Assembly (NCBI GenBank): GCA_017746715.1
Contig: JAGHZQ010000034.1
Coordinates: 62,001 to 126,000, forward strand
Direction of reading: 5' to 3'
Source of the DNA: Cyanobacteria bacterium SBLK
Lineage (GTDB): Bacteria > Cyanobacteriota > Cyanobacteriia > Cyanobacteriales > Spirulinaceae
Length of the DNA: 64,000 nt
Shown here: piece by piece, positions 16,686-25,450 of the stretch
Layout of the letters: every line of letters begins with the position of its first letter
Numbering within the stretch: the first letter of the stretch is position 1
Program-made: the position numbers and the translations under genes
Notes under the pieces: model-generated
Seen by the model: only the letters and a program-made list of their open reading frames with translations
The model's database searches: none
Told to the model about the DNA's origin: nothing

Positions 16686-18407
16686 TTAGTAGAAACTTCC
16701 CGTCTCGCGATAATGAACCGCCGTTTTGCCCTTTTCATCCAACACCTTTCCCATGTCGGTGACGGCATAAATCAACCAATGATCGCTGCATTCCATACGG
16801 CGAGTAATACTGCATTCCAAATAAGCCAAAGCCTCCTTGAGAATCAAACCGCCATTATCGGACTCCTCGGTTTCAATGCCCTCAAAGCGATCTTCCCCAG
16901 GGGCATAATCTCTCATAAATTCCGCTTGCAAGGGATGACCGTCCGGTAAAATGTTGAGGACAAAGCGATCGCCCACCTGCATTAAATTTTCAATGGCCCG
17001 CTCTTTCGCCACCGCGATCGTCAAGCCGGGAGGATCGAAAGAGGCCTGAGTCACCCAAGAGGCTAACATGGCTCGGGAAACGTCGTCTTTTTGTGCTGCG
17101 ACCACGCATAAAGATCCCACGATTCGCCCCATTGCTTGTTCCGTGCGAGCCGCCTCCGACTCAAAACCCGAGGCATGAGATTTGCGTTTGGTCTCCTCTT
17201 GCTTCACCAATTGGGCAAAATCCGTCCCCGCTTCTTCGCAATATTGCAGAATGCTATCGGTGGGCTTAAATTTAACCCGGATCGGTTCGAATCCAAAACG
17301 ATAGCCCGCATCTCGGAACTTGCCCGCCAACAGATCGATCGCCTCCCCACTCCAGCCAAAGGAGCCAAAAACCCCCGCCAGTTGATTTTTATCGGCGGTG
17401 GAAAGAACAATACCCATGGCACTTTGAACTTGGGTGGGGGCGTGACCGCCTAGAGTAGGAGACCCCATGATAAATCCGGAAGATTTTTCGACCGCCGCTT
17501 TAATCTCTTCGGGGGCGGCAGCTTCGCAGTTAATGGAGTTTACCGCAACCCCCGCTTTGGTAATGCCGCGAGCGATCGCTTGGGCGACAGTGGCGGTGTT
17601 GCCATAAGCAGAAGCATAAATGAGAGCAACGGCGTTGGCCTTTTGTTTTTGTTGATCGAGCCATTTCCGATAGAGTTTGGTCAACCCGGTCAAACCGTAT
17701 TTGACGAGAGGACCGTGACTGGGAGCGTACATTTTGGCAGGATAGCGGGCGAACTTTCTCAGAATGCTCTCGACGCGATCGGCGTGGGGTGCCATCAAAC
17801 AATCAAAATAGTAGCGACGATCTTCGACATAACCCGTCCAACTCTCATCAAAGACTTGGTCGCCGCAAACATGGGCGCCAAAATGCTTGTCCGTGTAGAG
17901 AATTTTCGTTTGCGGGTCATAGGTGCAAAGACAATCGGGCCACCTCGGACTGGGTGCGAGGATAAATTGCAAGCGATGACCTTGACCGAGTTCAAGAATG
18001 TCCCTATCTGCAACTGTGCGAATGTTGAGGGGGCGATCGCCGATCAGCTTTTGTAGAGAAACCGCGCCGGGTTGGGAACAAATAAAGGTAACTTGGGGGG
18101 CAAAATCGAGTAACACCTTCAACGTTCCGGCACGATTGGCATTAATGCGACTCAAAATGACGTAATCGATCGCCTTGGGATCGACCCGAGAGCGTAACGC
18201 TTCAATAAACGTTTCGCGAAAACATTCTCCCGGAGGATCGAGCAAGGCAATGCGATCGCTTTGAATCAGATAAGAATTTGCCGTCGAACCTTTTTTGAGG
18301 GCATATTCAATTTCAAATCTCAATCTCGTCCAAGTGCGCGATCTCAGCACTCTCGTTTCTGCACCAATGACAGACATTTGCACGTCGCGGGGTTGAATAG
18401 TTGACAT
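16686..18407 (-). CDS. flv1: Flavodiiron protein, Flv1-like, copy A
   Basis: 573 residues in the cyanobacterial three-domain form: metallo-beta-lactamase-like, flavodoxin (VALIYASAYGNTATVAQAIA) and C-terminal flavin reductase domains. The HxExDH iron-ligand motif is replaced by SRINANR, the next His by Arg (PSPRWPD), and the Asp region by TDKHFGAHV, as in Flv1. Flv1 works with Flv3 as an electron sink downstream of photosystem I, reducing O2 to water with NAD(P)H without releasing superoxide. It lies 176 bp downstream of the Flv3-like copy A. The first His is also lost here, whereas copy B keeps it. Confidence 0.87.
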   Translation of the reverse strand: MSTIQPRDVQMSVIGAETRVLRSRTWTRLRFEIEYALKKGSTANSYLIQSDRIALLDPPGECFRETFIEALRSRVDPKAIDYVILSRINANRAGTLKVLLDFAPQVTFICSQPGAVSLQKLIGDRPLNIRTVADRDILELGQGHRLQFILAPSPRWPDCLCTYDPQTKILYTDKHFGAHVCGDQVFDESWTGYVEDRRYYFDCLMAPHADRVESILRKFARYPAKMYAPSHGPLVKYGLTGLTKLYRKWLDQQKQKANAVALIYASAYGNTATVAQAIARGITKAGVAVNSINCEAAAPEEIKAAVEKSSGFIMGSPTLGGHAPTQVQSAMGIVLSTADKNQLAGVFGSFGWSGEAIDLLAGKFRDAGYRFGFEPIRVKFKPTDSILQYCEEAGTDFAQLVKQEETKRKSHASGFESEAARTEQAMGRIVGSLCVVAAQKDDVSRAMLASWVTQASFDPPGLTIAVAKERAIENLMQVGDRFVLNILPDGHPLQAEFMRDYAPGEDRFEGIETEESDNGGLILKEALAYLECSITRRMECSDHWLIYAVTDMGKVLDEKGKTAVHYRETGSFY

Positions 18408-18413
18408 GGTTCT

Positions 18414-18434
18414 GTTGTTTGTTGTTTGTTGTTC
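18414..18434. repeat. Heptamer repeat tract (GTTGTTT), 3 units
   Basis: GTTGTTT, GTTGTTT and GTTGTTC sit directly upstream of the Flv1-like start (copy A). A second tract of TTTATCC units lies at 18533-18553, and the dispersed element at 18442-18503 sits between them. Confidence 0.6.
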
Positions 18435-18441
18435 GTGTCTT

Positions 18442-18503
18442 GGTGCGCCTTCCTTCTCTTGGTCAGCATTCCCTAGACGAATTCGATTCGCCGGGGTCGC
18501 ACC
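18442..18503. repeat. 62-bp dispersed palindromic element
   Basis: Bounded by GGTGCG and CGCACC, with an internal hairpin around GAATTCGATTCGC. Its reverse complement matches 49359-49450 over most of its length (TGCGACCCC, GCGAATCGAATTCG, CTAG, GGAATGC, GACC, AGAGA), except that the other copy carries an extra 32 bp after CTAG. It lies in the intergenic space of a flavodiiron gene pair. Confidence 0.6.
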
Positions 18504-18532
18504 GCTTGCTTGTGGTTTGGTGACAGAATCAA

Positions 18533-18553
18533 TTTATCCTTTATCCTTCATCC
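18533..18553. repeat. Heptamer repeat tract (TTTATCC), 3 units
   Basis: TTTATCC, TTTATCC and TTCATCC in exact 7-bp phase, immediately downstream (minus strand) of the Flv3-like copy A gene. Confidence 0.6.
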
Positions 18554-18583
18554 TGAATTTTTGAGCCTGAATTCTTTGGCTAT

Positions 18584-20311
18584 TTAATAATAGTTACCGA
18601 CTTTGCGATGGTGAACGGCAGTTAAAGCTGTAGAATTGGCAACGCGACCTTCGGAAACGTGACTGTAAACAACCCAATGATCGTTCGTTTCCATGCGATC
18701 GACTACTTGGCATTCAAGATAAGACAAAGCATCGGCTAAGATGGGAGAACCATTTTTTGCTTCTTGGACTTCTACCCCTTCAAATCGATCTTGACCGGGT
18801 TTGAAGCGCTTGAGAAAATGCTTCATCAAATGCTGATAATTGCCCTCTTCTAAAATATTGAGAACGAAACTATTTCCTACTTGCAATAAAGATTCAATGG
18901 CGCGATCTTTAGCAACGGCAACCGTTAGTCCCAACGGTTTAAAACTGGCTTGGTTGACCCAAGATGCCAGCATGGCTCCTTTGATGTCTTCGTGTTGGGC
19001 AGTGATAATATAGAGTCCGCTACTCAAACGACCCATAGCTTTGTCGAGATCGCTATCGATGGATTTGCGTTTTTTAATCGACTTTTCTTTGATTAAAAGC
19101 TGTCCCATATCCGTCCCCGCTTCTTCGCAGAGTTGATAGGTGGCTTTCGCGGGTGCCTGTTTGATGCGAATGTTGGGAAAGGCTTTCTTAATGCCCATTT
19201 CTCGGAATTGGATGGCGATCGGATCGATGGGTTCGTCATTCTCTCCGTAAGCTTCAAAAAAACCGACCACTTGTTTCTCATGGGCAAAGGCGAGGATCGT
19301 ACTCAAAGTCGTGGCTGCGGTTTCGGCGATTTCTCCGGAGGCTGGCGGCATGCCGATCGCCAACCCCATTGCTTGTTCGGTTAAGGCCCGGACTTCTTGG
19401 GGATCTGCCCCGATCGCATCCATAAACTCCACGGCCATTCCAGTTTTGGCAATGCCTCGGGCGATGGATTGGGCTAGGCGATCGCTATCCCCATAGCCGG
19501 AAACGTAAAAGATGGCCACGGTCTCTGGATTGGGTTTTTGGGCTTTACTCCAGTCTCGATAATAGCCGACCAATCGCGAGACGTGATATTTGAGAATCGG
19601 CCCGTGACCGTTGGCAATGAGTTCGATCTCCCCCAATTTATCCATGCGTTTGAGGGCATTTAAAACCGAACGAGCATTCGCAGCCATCAAGCATTTATAG
19701 TAAAATTCGTAATCGGCTTCGATATCCTCTAAGCTGACATCGAAAAGCTCGTTCGAACAGTAGTGCATGCCGAAAACATCGCAAGTATACAATGTTTGCG
19801 TTCCCCAATCGTAGGTCATAATCGTGTCCGGCCAGTGCAAATTGGGGGCGTTGACGAATTCTAAAACGTGACCTTTGCCCAAATCCACGCGATCGCCGCT
19901 TTTGACAATTTGACGTTTAAAGTTGCGATGAACGAATCCTTCGAGGAATTGAATGGCAACTTTAGAGCCGATCACCGTGAGGCTGGGATTGATTTGCAGC
20001 AAATCCTTGGCCAAATCGCTATGATCCGGCTCCGTATGACTGATCACTAAATAATCGATCGTGCGCGGATCGATCAAGCCGGAGAGGGTATCGAGGTAGA
20101 GTTGGCGAAATTTAGCATGAGACGTATCTACAAGGGCTATTTTCTCACCTCTAATGAGGTGGGAGTTATACGTCGTCCCATTTCGCAATCCAAATTCGAT
20201 ATCAAAGCGATCGCGATCCCAATCCAAACAACGGATCGTAAGGGTATCGGTGGTAATGTCCTCGACTTGCAAGGTTAAGCGCTGTTCGGGCCGGGTTAGC
20301 GTTGCGACCAT
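18584..20311 (-). CDS. flv3: Flavodiiron protein, Flv3-like, copy A
   Basis: 575 residues with the complete diiron site: HTEPDH (HxExDH), His in NLHWPD, Asp in CDVFGMHYC and His in NGHGP. A flavodoxin domain follows (IFYVSGYGDSDRLAQSIA), then a flavin reductase domain. The N-terminal RCLDWDRDRFDIEFGLRNGTTYN is close to Synechocystis Flv3. Flv3 dimerises with Flv1 for Mehler-like O2 photoreduction. It lies upstream of the Flv1-like copy A on the same strand, so they are probably co-transcribed. The absence of an sll0218-like gene between them argues against Flv4/Flv2. Confidence 0.88.
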   Translation of the reverse strand: MVATLTRPEQRLTLQVEDITTDTLTIRCLDWDRDRFDIEFGLRNGTTYNSHLIRGEKIALVDTSHAKFRQLYLDTLSGLIDPRTIDYLVISHTEPDHSDLAKDLLQINPSLTVIGSKVAIQFLEGFVHRNFKRQIVKSGDRVDLGKGHVLEFVNAPNLHWPDTIMTYDWGTQTLYTCDVFGMHYCSNELFDVSLEDIEADYEFYYKCLMAANARSVLNALKRMDKLGEIELIANGHGPILKYHVSRLVGYYRDWSKAQKPNPETVAIFYVSGYGDSDRLAQSIARGIAKTGMAVEFMDAIGADPQEVRALTEQAMGLAIGMPPASGEIAETAATTLSTILAFAHEKQVVGFFEAYGENDEPIDPIAIQFREMGIKKAFPNIRIKQAPAKATYQLCEEAGTDMGQLLIKEKSIKKRKSIDSDLDKAMGRLSSGLYIITAQHEDIKGAMLASWVNQASFKPLGLTVAVAKDRAIESLLQVGNSFVLNILEEGNYQHLMKHFLKRFKPGQDRFEGVEVQEAKNGSPILADALSYLECQVVDRMETNDHWVVYSHVSEGRVANSTALTAVHHRKVGNYY

Positions 20312-20880
20312 CTCTTGTCTCCTCGTTCTGAGTTGGAAATTCTTGATACTTCTACCCTAACAAATATATCTTTAAAAGTCAATATTTTTATTGAAATAAC
20401 TTGTTGGGTTTATTCGGGTTATTTCTAACTTGTCGTTCAAGATACTCTTCTCCGTATGTTTCCCGATTTTAAAACGGGAAAAGCCCACCGTATTTTAATG
20501 GGGCGCATATTTACTTAAGCAGTTAAAATGCTTGAGTTATCGGATTAATTTGAGGTTAACTCGCACGACAAACCCGAGAGGATTTGCACTCATAATGAAT
20601 GCAATGATAGAGCGGGCAATGCCCACCCTACGAAATATCCCGATCTCTCGGGGATTTGCACCCCAAACTTCAATCAATGAAAATTTTTCATCGATATTTG
20701 ATAGCAATGCAACGCGATCCACACAATATAATAATAACAGGGGTAATAGATTGACTGTCGTATCAATAGTCACTTAAAACATTCAATATCTCAACTCGCG
20801 TTTTCATGTCCGTTTAGTCTGCAATAAATCGGTTAATTTAGCGTTTTTTTCTGTTCCTTAAAATACATTTCTGGAAAATC
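20312..20880. other. Gene-free stretch between the two flavodiiron pairs
   Basis: 569 bp between copy A flv3 and the copy B terminator. It should contain the promoter for copy A. Visible signals are a direct repeat GGATTTGCAC (20580-20589 and 20652-20661) flanking the palindrome-bearing string GGGCAATGCCCACCCTACG, a common cyanobacterial intergenic motif, and an imperfect hairpin CCCGATTTTAAAACGGG near 20463. No coding region is supported. Confidence 0.45.
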
Positions 20881-20920
20881 AGCGATCGCCTTAATTATTC
20901 TTAAATTAAGAGCGATCGCT
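20881..20920 (-). terminator. Long HIP1-armed hairpin terminator
   Basis: AGCGATCGC plus CTTAATT pairs with AATTAAG and GCGATCGCT (one bulged A), giving a 16-bp stem. On the minus strand it is followed by GATTTT. It lies 14 bp past the stop codon of the Flv1-like copy B gene. Confidence 0.7.
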
Positions 20921-20934
20921 CGCTTCAATCCAAC

Positions 20935-22653
20935 CTAATAAAAATTCCCGGTTTTGCGATAATGAACTGCTGTTTTTTGCTTTTCGTCCAACACTTTGCC
21001 CGTATCGGTAATCGAATAGACCAGCCAATGATCGCCGCATTCCATGCGACTGCTAACGCGACATTCTAAATAAGCCAAAGCATCTTTGAGAATTAAGCCG
21101 CCATTACTCGCCTCTTCGGTGTCAACGCCCTCAAAACGGTCTTCTCCTGGAGCGTAATTTTTCATAAAGCGTTTTTGAATAATGCTTCCTTCGGGCAAAA
21201 TGTTAAGGACGAAGCGATCGCCTCCCTGCATCAAGTTTTCAATCGCCCGGTCTTTGGCTACTGCCACGGTAAATCCCGGTGGATTAAAAGAGGCTTGGGA
21301 AACCCAAGAGGCCAGCATCGCCCCGGAAAGCTCTCCTTTTTGCGCGGTAACAAGGCAGAGAGACCCCACCACTCGCCCGACGGCTTGAGCGATCCGAGAA
21401 GCCTCCGACTCGGATCCCGAGGCTTTCGCTTGGCGTTTTTTCTCTTGTCGCTTCAACAGTTGAGCAAAATCCGTCCCGGCTTCCTCGCAATATTGGAGAA
21501 TGCGATCGGTGGGTTTAAATTTGACCCGGATCGTCTCAAAACCGAAGCGATAACCCGCATCGCGGAATTTGCCTTCCAAAATATCGATTGCCTCCCCACT
21601 CCAGCCAAAAGAGCCAAAAACCCCCGCCAGTTTGTTTTTATCGGCAGTGGAGAGAACGATACCGAGGGCGGTTTGGATTTGGGTGGGGGCGTGACCGCCG
21701 AGGGTGGGAGACCCCATGATAAACCCGGCCGATTGTGCTACGGCGGCCTCGATTTCCTCGGGTTCGGCGGCTTCGCAGTTGATGGAGGTAACGGCGACTC
21801 CTGCTTTGGTAATGCCTCGGGCGATCGCTTGGGCGATCGCGGTGGTGTTCCCGTAAGCGGAGGCGTAAATGAGAGCCACTGTCTTGGCTTTTTTTTTCTG
21901 CGCTTCCACCCACGCTTTATAGAGATTGGTCAGTTCGCTCAAACCGTATTTGACGAGGGGGCCGTGACCGGGGGCGTATAATTGGGCGGGATACTCGGCA
22001 AATTTATTTAAAGCCGTCCCGACTTGAGTGGCATGGACTGCCATCAAACAGTCAAAATAATAGCGACGATCTTCGGCGTAAACCGCCCACCCTTCATCAA
22101 AGATTTGATTGCCGCAAACATGCGCCCCAAAAAGTTTATCGGTATATAAAATCTGGGTTTTCGGGTCGTAGGTACAAAGGCGATCGGGCCATCTCGGACT
22201 GGGGGCAAGGATGAATTGCAGATGATGGCCCTGGCCGAGATCGAGGGTTTCCTCCCCTTTAATGACAGTAATATTTAACTCTTTTTCTTCAATCAGTTTT
22301 CCCAGAGCGATCGCTCCCGGATTGGAACAAACTAAAGTAATTTGTGGAGCAAGATCGAGCAAAACTTTCAGCGTGGATGCGCGATTGGCATTGATATGTC
22401 CCAAAATGACATAATCGATAGTTTTGAGATCGATACGTTCTTTTAACGCCGTCAGAAATCCTTCTGTAAACGATTCTCCTGGGGGATCGAAAAGGGCAGT
22501 TTTATCCCCTTGAATGAGAAAAGAATTTGCTGTCGTGCCTTTTTGTCTGGCATATTCGATTTCAAATTTGAGTCGATCCCAAGTGCGCGATCGCAGCACT
22601 CTCGTTTCTGCTGCAATGGGAAACACTTGCACGTCGCGAGGTTTTTCTATCAT
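20935..22653 (-). CDS. flv1: Flavodiiron protein, Flv1-like, copy B
   Basis: 572 residues from the ATG at 22653 (MIEKPRDVQVFPIAAETRVLRS). A TTG at 22698 would add 15 Gln/Asn-rich residues encoded by repeat DNA and is unlikely. It has the same three domains as copy A. The iron-ligand motif reads GHINANR: the first His is kept but the Glu, Asp and second His are lost. Arg replaces the next His (PSPRWPD). Flv1 partners Flv3 in O2 photoreduction. Copy A and copy B are clear paralogues along their whole length. It is 78 bp downstream of Flv3-like copy B. Confidence 0.87.
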   Translation of the reverse strand: MIEKPRDVQVFPIAAETRVLRSRTWDRLKFEIEYARQKGTTANSFLIQGDKTALFDPPGESFTEGFLTALKERIDLKTIDYVILGHINANRASTLKVLLDLAPQITLVCSNPGAIALGKLIEEKELNITVIKGEETLDLGQGHHLQFILAPSPRWPDRLCTYDPKTQILYTDKLFGAHVCGNQIFDEGWAVYAEDRRYYFDCLMAVHATQVGTALNKFAEYPAQLYAPGHGPLVKYGLSELTNLYKAWVEAQKKKAKTVALIYASAYGNTTAIAQAIARGITKAGVAVTSINCEAAEPEEIEAAVAQSAGFIMGSPTLGGHAPTQIQTALGIVLSTADKNKLAGVFGSFGWSGEAIDILEGKFRDAGYRFGFETIRVKFKPTDRILQYCEEAGTDFAQLLKRQEKKRQAKASGSESEASRIAQAVGRVVGSLCLVTAQKGELSGAMLASWVSQASFNPPGFTVAVAKDRAIENLMQGGDRFVLNILPEGSIIQKRFMKNYAPGEDRFEGVDTEEASNGGLILKDALAYLECRVSSRMECGDHWLVYSITDTGKVLDEKQKTAVHYRKTGNFY

Positions 22654-22731
22654 TTGTTGTTGGTTGTTGGTTATTGGTTGTTGGTTGCGACTCTTCAATT
22701 CTTAATTCTTCATTCTTCATTCTTAATTCTT
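22654..22731. repeat. Intergenic spacer made almost wholly of heptamer repeats
   Basis: The 78-bp gap between Flv3-like and Flv1-like copy B consists of two back-to-back tracts: TTGTTGG-type units (22657-22684, four) and ATTCTTA/ATTCTTC units (22698-22732, five). The second tract runs up to the flv3 stop codon. Confidence 0.75.
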
Positions 22732-24462
22732 TTAATAATAATTGCCGACTTTGCGATGGTGAACGGCAGTTAAAGAGTCGGGTTTGGAGACGCGTCCTTC
22801 ATTGACTTGGCTGTAGACAACCCAATGATCGGGGGTTTCCATGCGGCTGGCAACTTCGCATTCGAGGAAGGCTAACGCCTCGACTAAAATAGGAGAACCA
22901 TTTTTTGCATCTTGCACTTTGACCCCTTCAAAACGATCTTGACCGGGTTTAAAACGCTTGAGAAAATGCTTCATTAAATGTTGATAGTTGCCTTCTTCTA
23001 AAATATTGAGAACAAAGCGATCGCCCACCTGCATTAAGGATTCGATCGCTCGATCTTTAGCAACGGCGATGGTGATTCCCAAGGGTTCAAAACTGGCTTG
23101 CGTCACCCAAGAAGCGAGCATTGCCCCTTTAATATCACCTTTTTTTGCGGTAATGATATAGAGTCCGCCGCTAATGCGACCGATCGCTTTGTCGAGGTCG
23201 CTATCGAGGGATTTGCGCTTTTTAATCGACTTTTCTTTGCTTAAAAACTGTCCCATATCCGTCCCGGCTTCTTCGCAGAGTTGATAAGTCACCTCGGTGG
23301 GTGTGTCTTTAATGCGAATGCTGGGAAAAACTTTGCTTAAACCCAACTCCCGAAACTTGGTTAAAATCGGGTCGATGGGTTCGTCATCATCGCCATAGGA
23401 TTCAAAAAAGCCCATCACTTGTTTATTATTGGCAGAAGCTAGAACGGTACTGAGAGTTGTTGTTGCTTCTTTTGCTTTTTCTCCAGAAGCGGGAGGCATG
23501 CCGATAACTAACCCCGCAGAATGCTCGACTAATTCGCGCACGTCTTGGGGATCTGCCCCGATCGCATCCATCATTTGTACGGTAATCCCGGTTTTGGTAA
23601 TGCCTCGGGCGATTGACTGAGAAAGGCGATCGCTGTCTCCGTATCCGGCAACGTAAAAGACGGCAACGGTCTTATCGCCTTTGGTTTGTTCGAGGCTCCA
23701 ATCTCGATAGCGTCGGATTAACTCATCGACGTTATATTTGAGTAAAGGACCGTGACCGTTGGCGACCATTTTGACTTCCCCGACGCAATTATCCATGCGT
23801 TTGAGGGCAGACAGGACAGAACGAGCATTCGGCGCCATCAGACATTCATAATAGAAGTGGTAGTCGGGAGCGATCTCGCTTAAATTGATATCAAAGAGAT
23901 CGTCGGAACAGTAGTGCATTCCGAAAACATCGCAAGTATATAACGTCTGCGTTCCCCAGTCGTAGGTTAAAATCGTATCCGGCCAGTGTAAATTCGGCGC
24001 ATTGACAAATTCTAAAACATGATCTTTCCCCAAATCAATTTTATCGCCGTTTTTAACCACTTGGCGCTCGAATTTGTCGTGTACGAATCCTTCAAGAAAT
24101 TGAATGGCAACTTTTGCCCCCACCACGATAACTTGGGGGTTTAATTTGAGAAAATCTTTCACCAAACCGCTATGATCTGGCTCCGTGTGGCTGATAATCA
24201 GATAATCGATTTGTTGGGGATCGATGAGTCCCATCAGCGTGTCGAGGTAGAGTTGGCGGAATTTTTCGTGGGAGGTATCGACGAGAGCGATTTTTTCCCC
24301 GCGAATGAGGTGAGAATTGTAGGTGGTTCCGTTTTGCAGTCCGAATTCGATATCAAAGCGATCTCGATCCCAGTCCAAAGAACGAATCGTGGTGGTATTG
24401 TCGGCAATATCCGCCGTTTGTATCGTTAAGCGTTTTTCCGTTCTTGTAAGGGTTGCTACCAT
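22732..24462 (-). CDS. flv3: Flavodiiron protein, Flv3-like, copy B
   Basis: 576 residues with an intact diiron site: HTEPDH, NLHWPD, CDVFGMHYC and NGHGP. A flavodoxin domain (VFYVAGYGDSDRLSQSIA) and a flavin reductase domain follow. N-terminal RSLDWDRDRFDIEFGLQNGTTYN is Flv3-like. It heads the four-gene minus-strand series Flv3B, Flv1B, Flv3A, Flv1A. Some heterocystous species keep separate vegetative and heterocyst Flv1/Flv3 pairs, usually at different loci; here the pairs are adjacent, suggesting local duplication. Which pair serves which condition cannot be told. Confidence 0.88.
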   Translation of the reverse strand: MVATLTRTEKRLTIQTADIADNTTTIRSLDWDRDRFDIEFGLQNGTTYNSHLIRGEKIALVDTSHEKFRQLYLDTLMGLIDPQQIDYLIISHTEPDHSGLVKDFLKLNPQVIVVGAKVAIQFLEGFVHDKFERQVVKNGDKIDLGKDHVLEFVNAPNLHWPDTILTYDWGTQTLYTCDVFGMHYCSDDLFDINLSEIAPDYHFYYECLMAPNARSVLSALKRMDNCVGEVKMVANGHGPLLKYNVDELIRRYRDWSLEQTKGDKTVAVFYVAGYGDSDRLSQSIARGITKTGITVQMMDAIGADPQDVRELVEHSAGLVIGMPPASGEKAKEATTTLSTVLASANNKQVMGFFESYGDDDEPIDPILTKFRELGLSKVFPSIRIKDTPTEVTYQLCEEAGTDMGQFLSKEKSIKKRKSLDSDLDKAIGRISGGLYIITAKKGDIKGAMLASWVTQASFEPLGITIAVAKDRAIESLMQVGDRFVLNILEEGNYQHLMKHFLKRFKPGQDRFEGVKVQDAKNGSPILVEALAFLECEVASRMETPDHWVVYSQVNEGRVSKPDSLTAVHHRKVGNYY

Positions 24463-24547
24463 CTGCCGCCTCCCATGAGATTTGTTAACTTTTCTTTATA
24501 TTTTCCATTCTGCCATGTTCTTTCCGTAACAGTAAATTATTTATTTT

Positions 24548-25348
24548 ATGGTTAACCCCAAAAATCTTAATCCTTCTGCATTGCCATCATTTCTCGCTTT
24601 GGCGATCGGTAATTCTCGCCTGCATTTCGCTTATTTTGCCGAGGGAAAGTTGTCTGTGTTGTGGGATACGGTGCATATCGATCGCCAGATAACAACGCTA
24701 CCCGATGAGATTTTTCCCGATAGGGTTGCTGGTAAGATGGGCGATCGCCTGCCGCTTTATATTGCCTCTGTGGTTCCCCAACAAACCCATTTTTGGCAGG
24801 GTTATCCCTACAGCAAAATTATTACTTTAAAACATCTTCCTTTAGAGGGAATTTATCCGACAATGGGGATCGATCGCGCGTTGGCGGTGTATGGTGCGGC
24901 GAGATTTTGGGGGTTTCCCGTACTGGTTATTGATGGGGGGACGGCGTTAACTTTTACGGGAATTCAAGAACATTATAAATTAGTGGGCGGGGCAATTTTA
25001 TCAGGGCTGCGATCGCAGTTTTTATCCCTTTCTCGATCGACGGCAGCATTACCCAATGTTACCTTACCTTCTCGTTTGCCCGAGCGATGGAGTTTGAATA
25101 CGGAAGAAGCGATCGCGAGCGGGATTATCTATACAATTCTTGCAGGAGTTCGCGAATTTATCAAGAGTTGGCGGGCGGATTTTCCTGACAGTTGGGTGAT
25201 TTTTACGGGAGGAGATGGGTTTTGGTTAAAGCAAATGTTACCCGTGCTTTATCCAGAGTTTTCTCAGAAAATAGCGATCGATTTGGATTTGGTTTTTAAG
25301 GGAATTTTGGCGGTTGTGAATTTGTACGATGGGAAGATGGAAGAATAG
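24548..25348 (+). CDS. coaX: Type III pantothenate kinase
   Basis: 266 residues. N-terminal phosphate loop-like LALAIGNSRLHFAYF, central GIDRALAVYGAARFWGFPVLVIDGGTALTF and a C-terminal VIFTGGDGFWL match the ASKHA-fold CoaX family. It catalyses the first step of CoA synthesis (pantothenate to 4'-phosphopantothenate), usually needs a monovalent cation and resists CoA feedback. The usual DxGN at the N-terminus reads IGNSR, a variation seen in cyanobacterial members. It is divergent from the Flv3-like gene, 85 bp apart. Confidence 0.88.
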   Translation: MVNPKNLNPSALPSFLALAIGNSRLHFAYFAEGKLSVLWDTVHIDRQITTLPDEIFPDRVAGKMGDRLPLYIASVVPQQTHFWQGYPYSKIITLKHLPLEGIYPTMGIDRALAVYGAARFWGFPVLVIDGGTALTFTGIQEHYKLVGGAILSGLRSQFLSLSRSTAALPNVTLPSRLPERWSLNTEEAIASGIIYTILAGVREFIKSWRADFPDSWVIFTGGDGFWLKQMLPVLYPEFSQKIAIDLDLVFKGILAVVNLYDGKMEE

Positions 25349-25366
25349 CGATCGTCTCGGAATATA

Positions 25367-25386
25367 ATCAAATCAGATGATTTGAT
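25367..25386. terminator. Hairpin between coaX and the surface-protein remnant
   Basis: ATCAAATCA, loop GA, TGATTTGAT: a perfect 9-bp stem 18 bp after the coaX stop, between converging genes. No strong T-run follows on either strand. Confidence 0.5.
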
Positions 25387-25450
25387 CTGGAATGAAGTTA
25401 ACTCAAACCTAATTGTTGTTTTAAGCGATCGGGTACATTAATTGCTCGAT

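Noticed and set aside
17280..17300. GGTTCGAATCC resembling a tRNA T-arm
   Set aside because: It lies inside the Flv1-like coding sequence and no acceptor or anticodon arms can be formed around it.
20532..20777. Overlapping ORFs on both strands between the flavodiiron pairs
   Set aside because: Both frames have random-looking composition and cover intergenic repeat motifs.
16686..24462. Reading the flavodiiron genes as flv4-flv2 operons
   Set aside because: No sll0218-like gene lies between pair members, and the N-terminal sequences are closer to remembered Flv3 and Flv1. Phylogeny would settle it.
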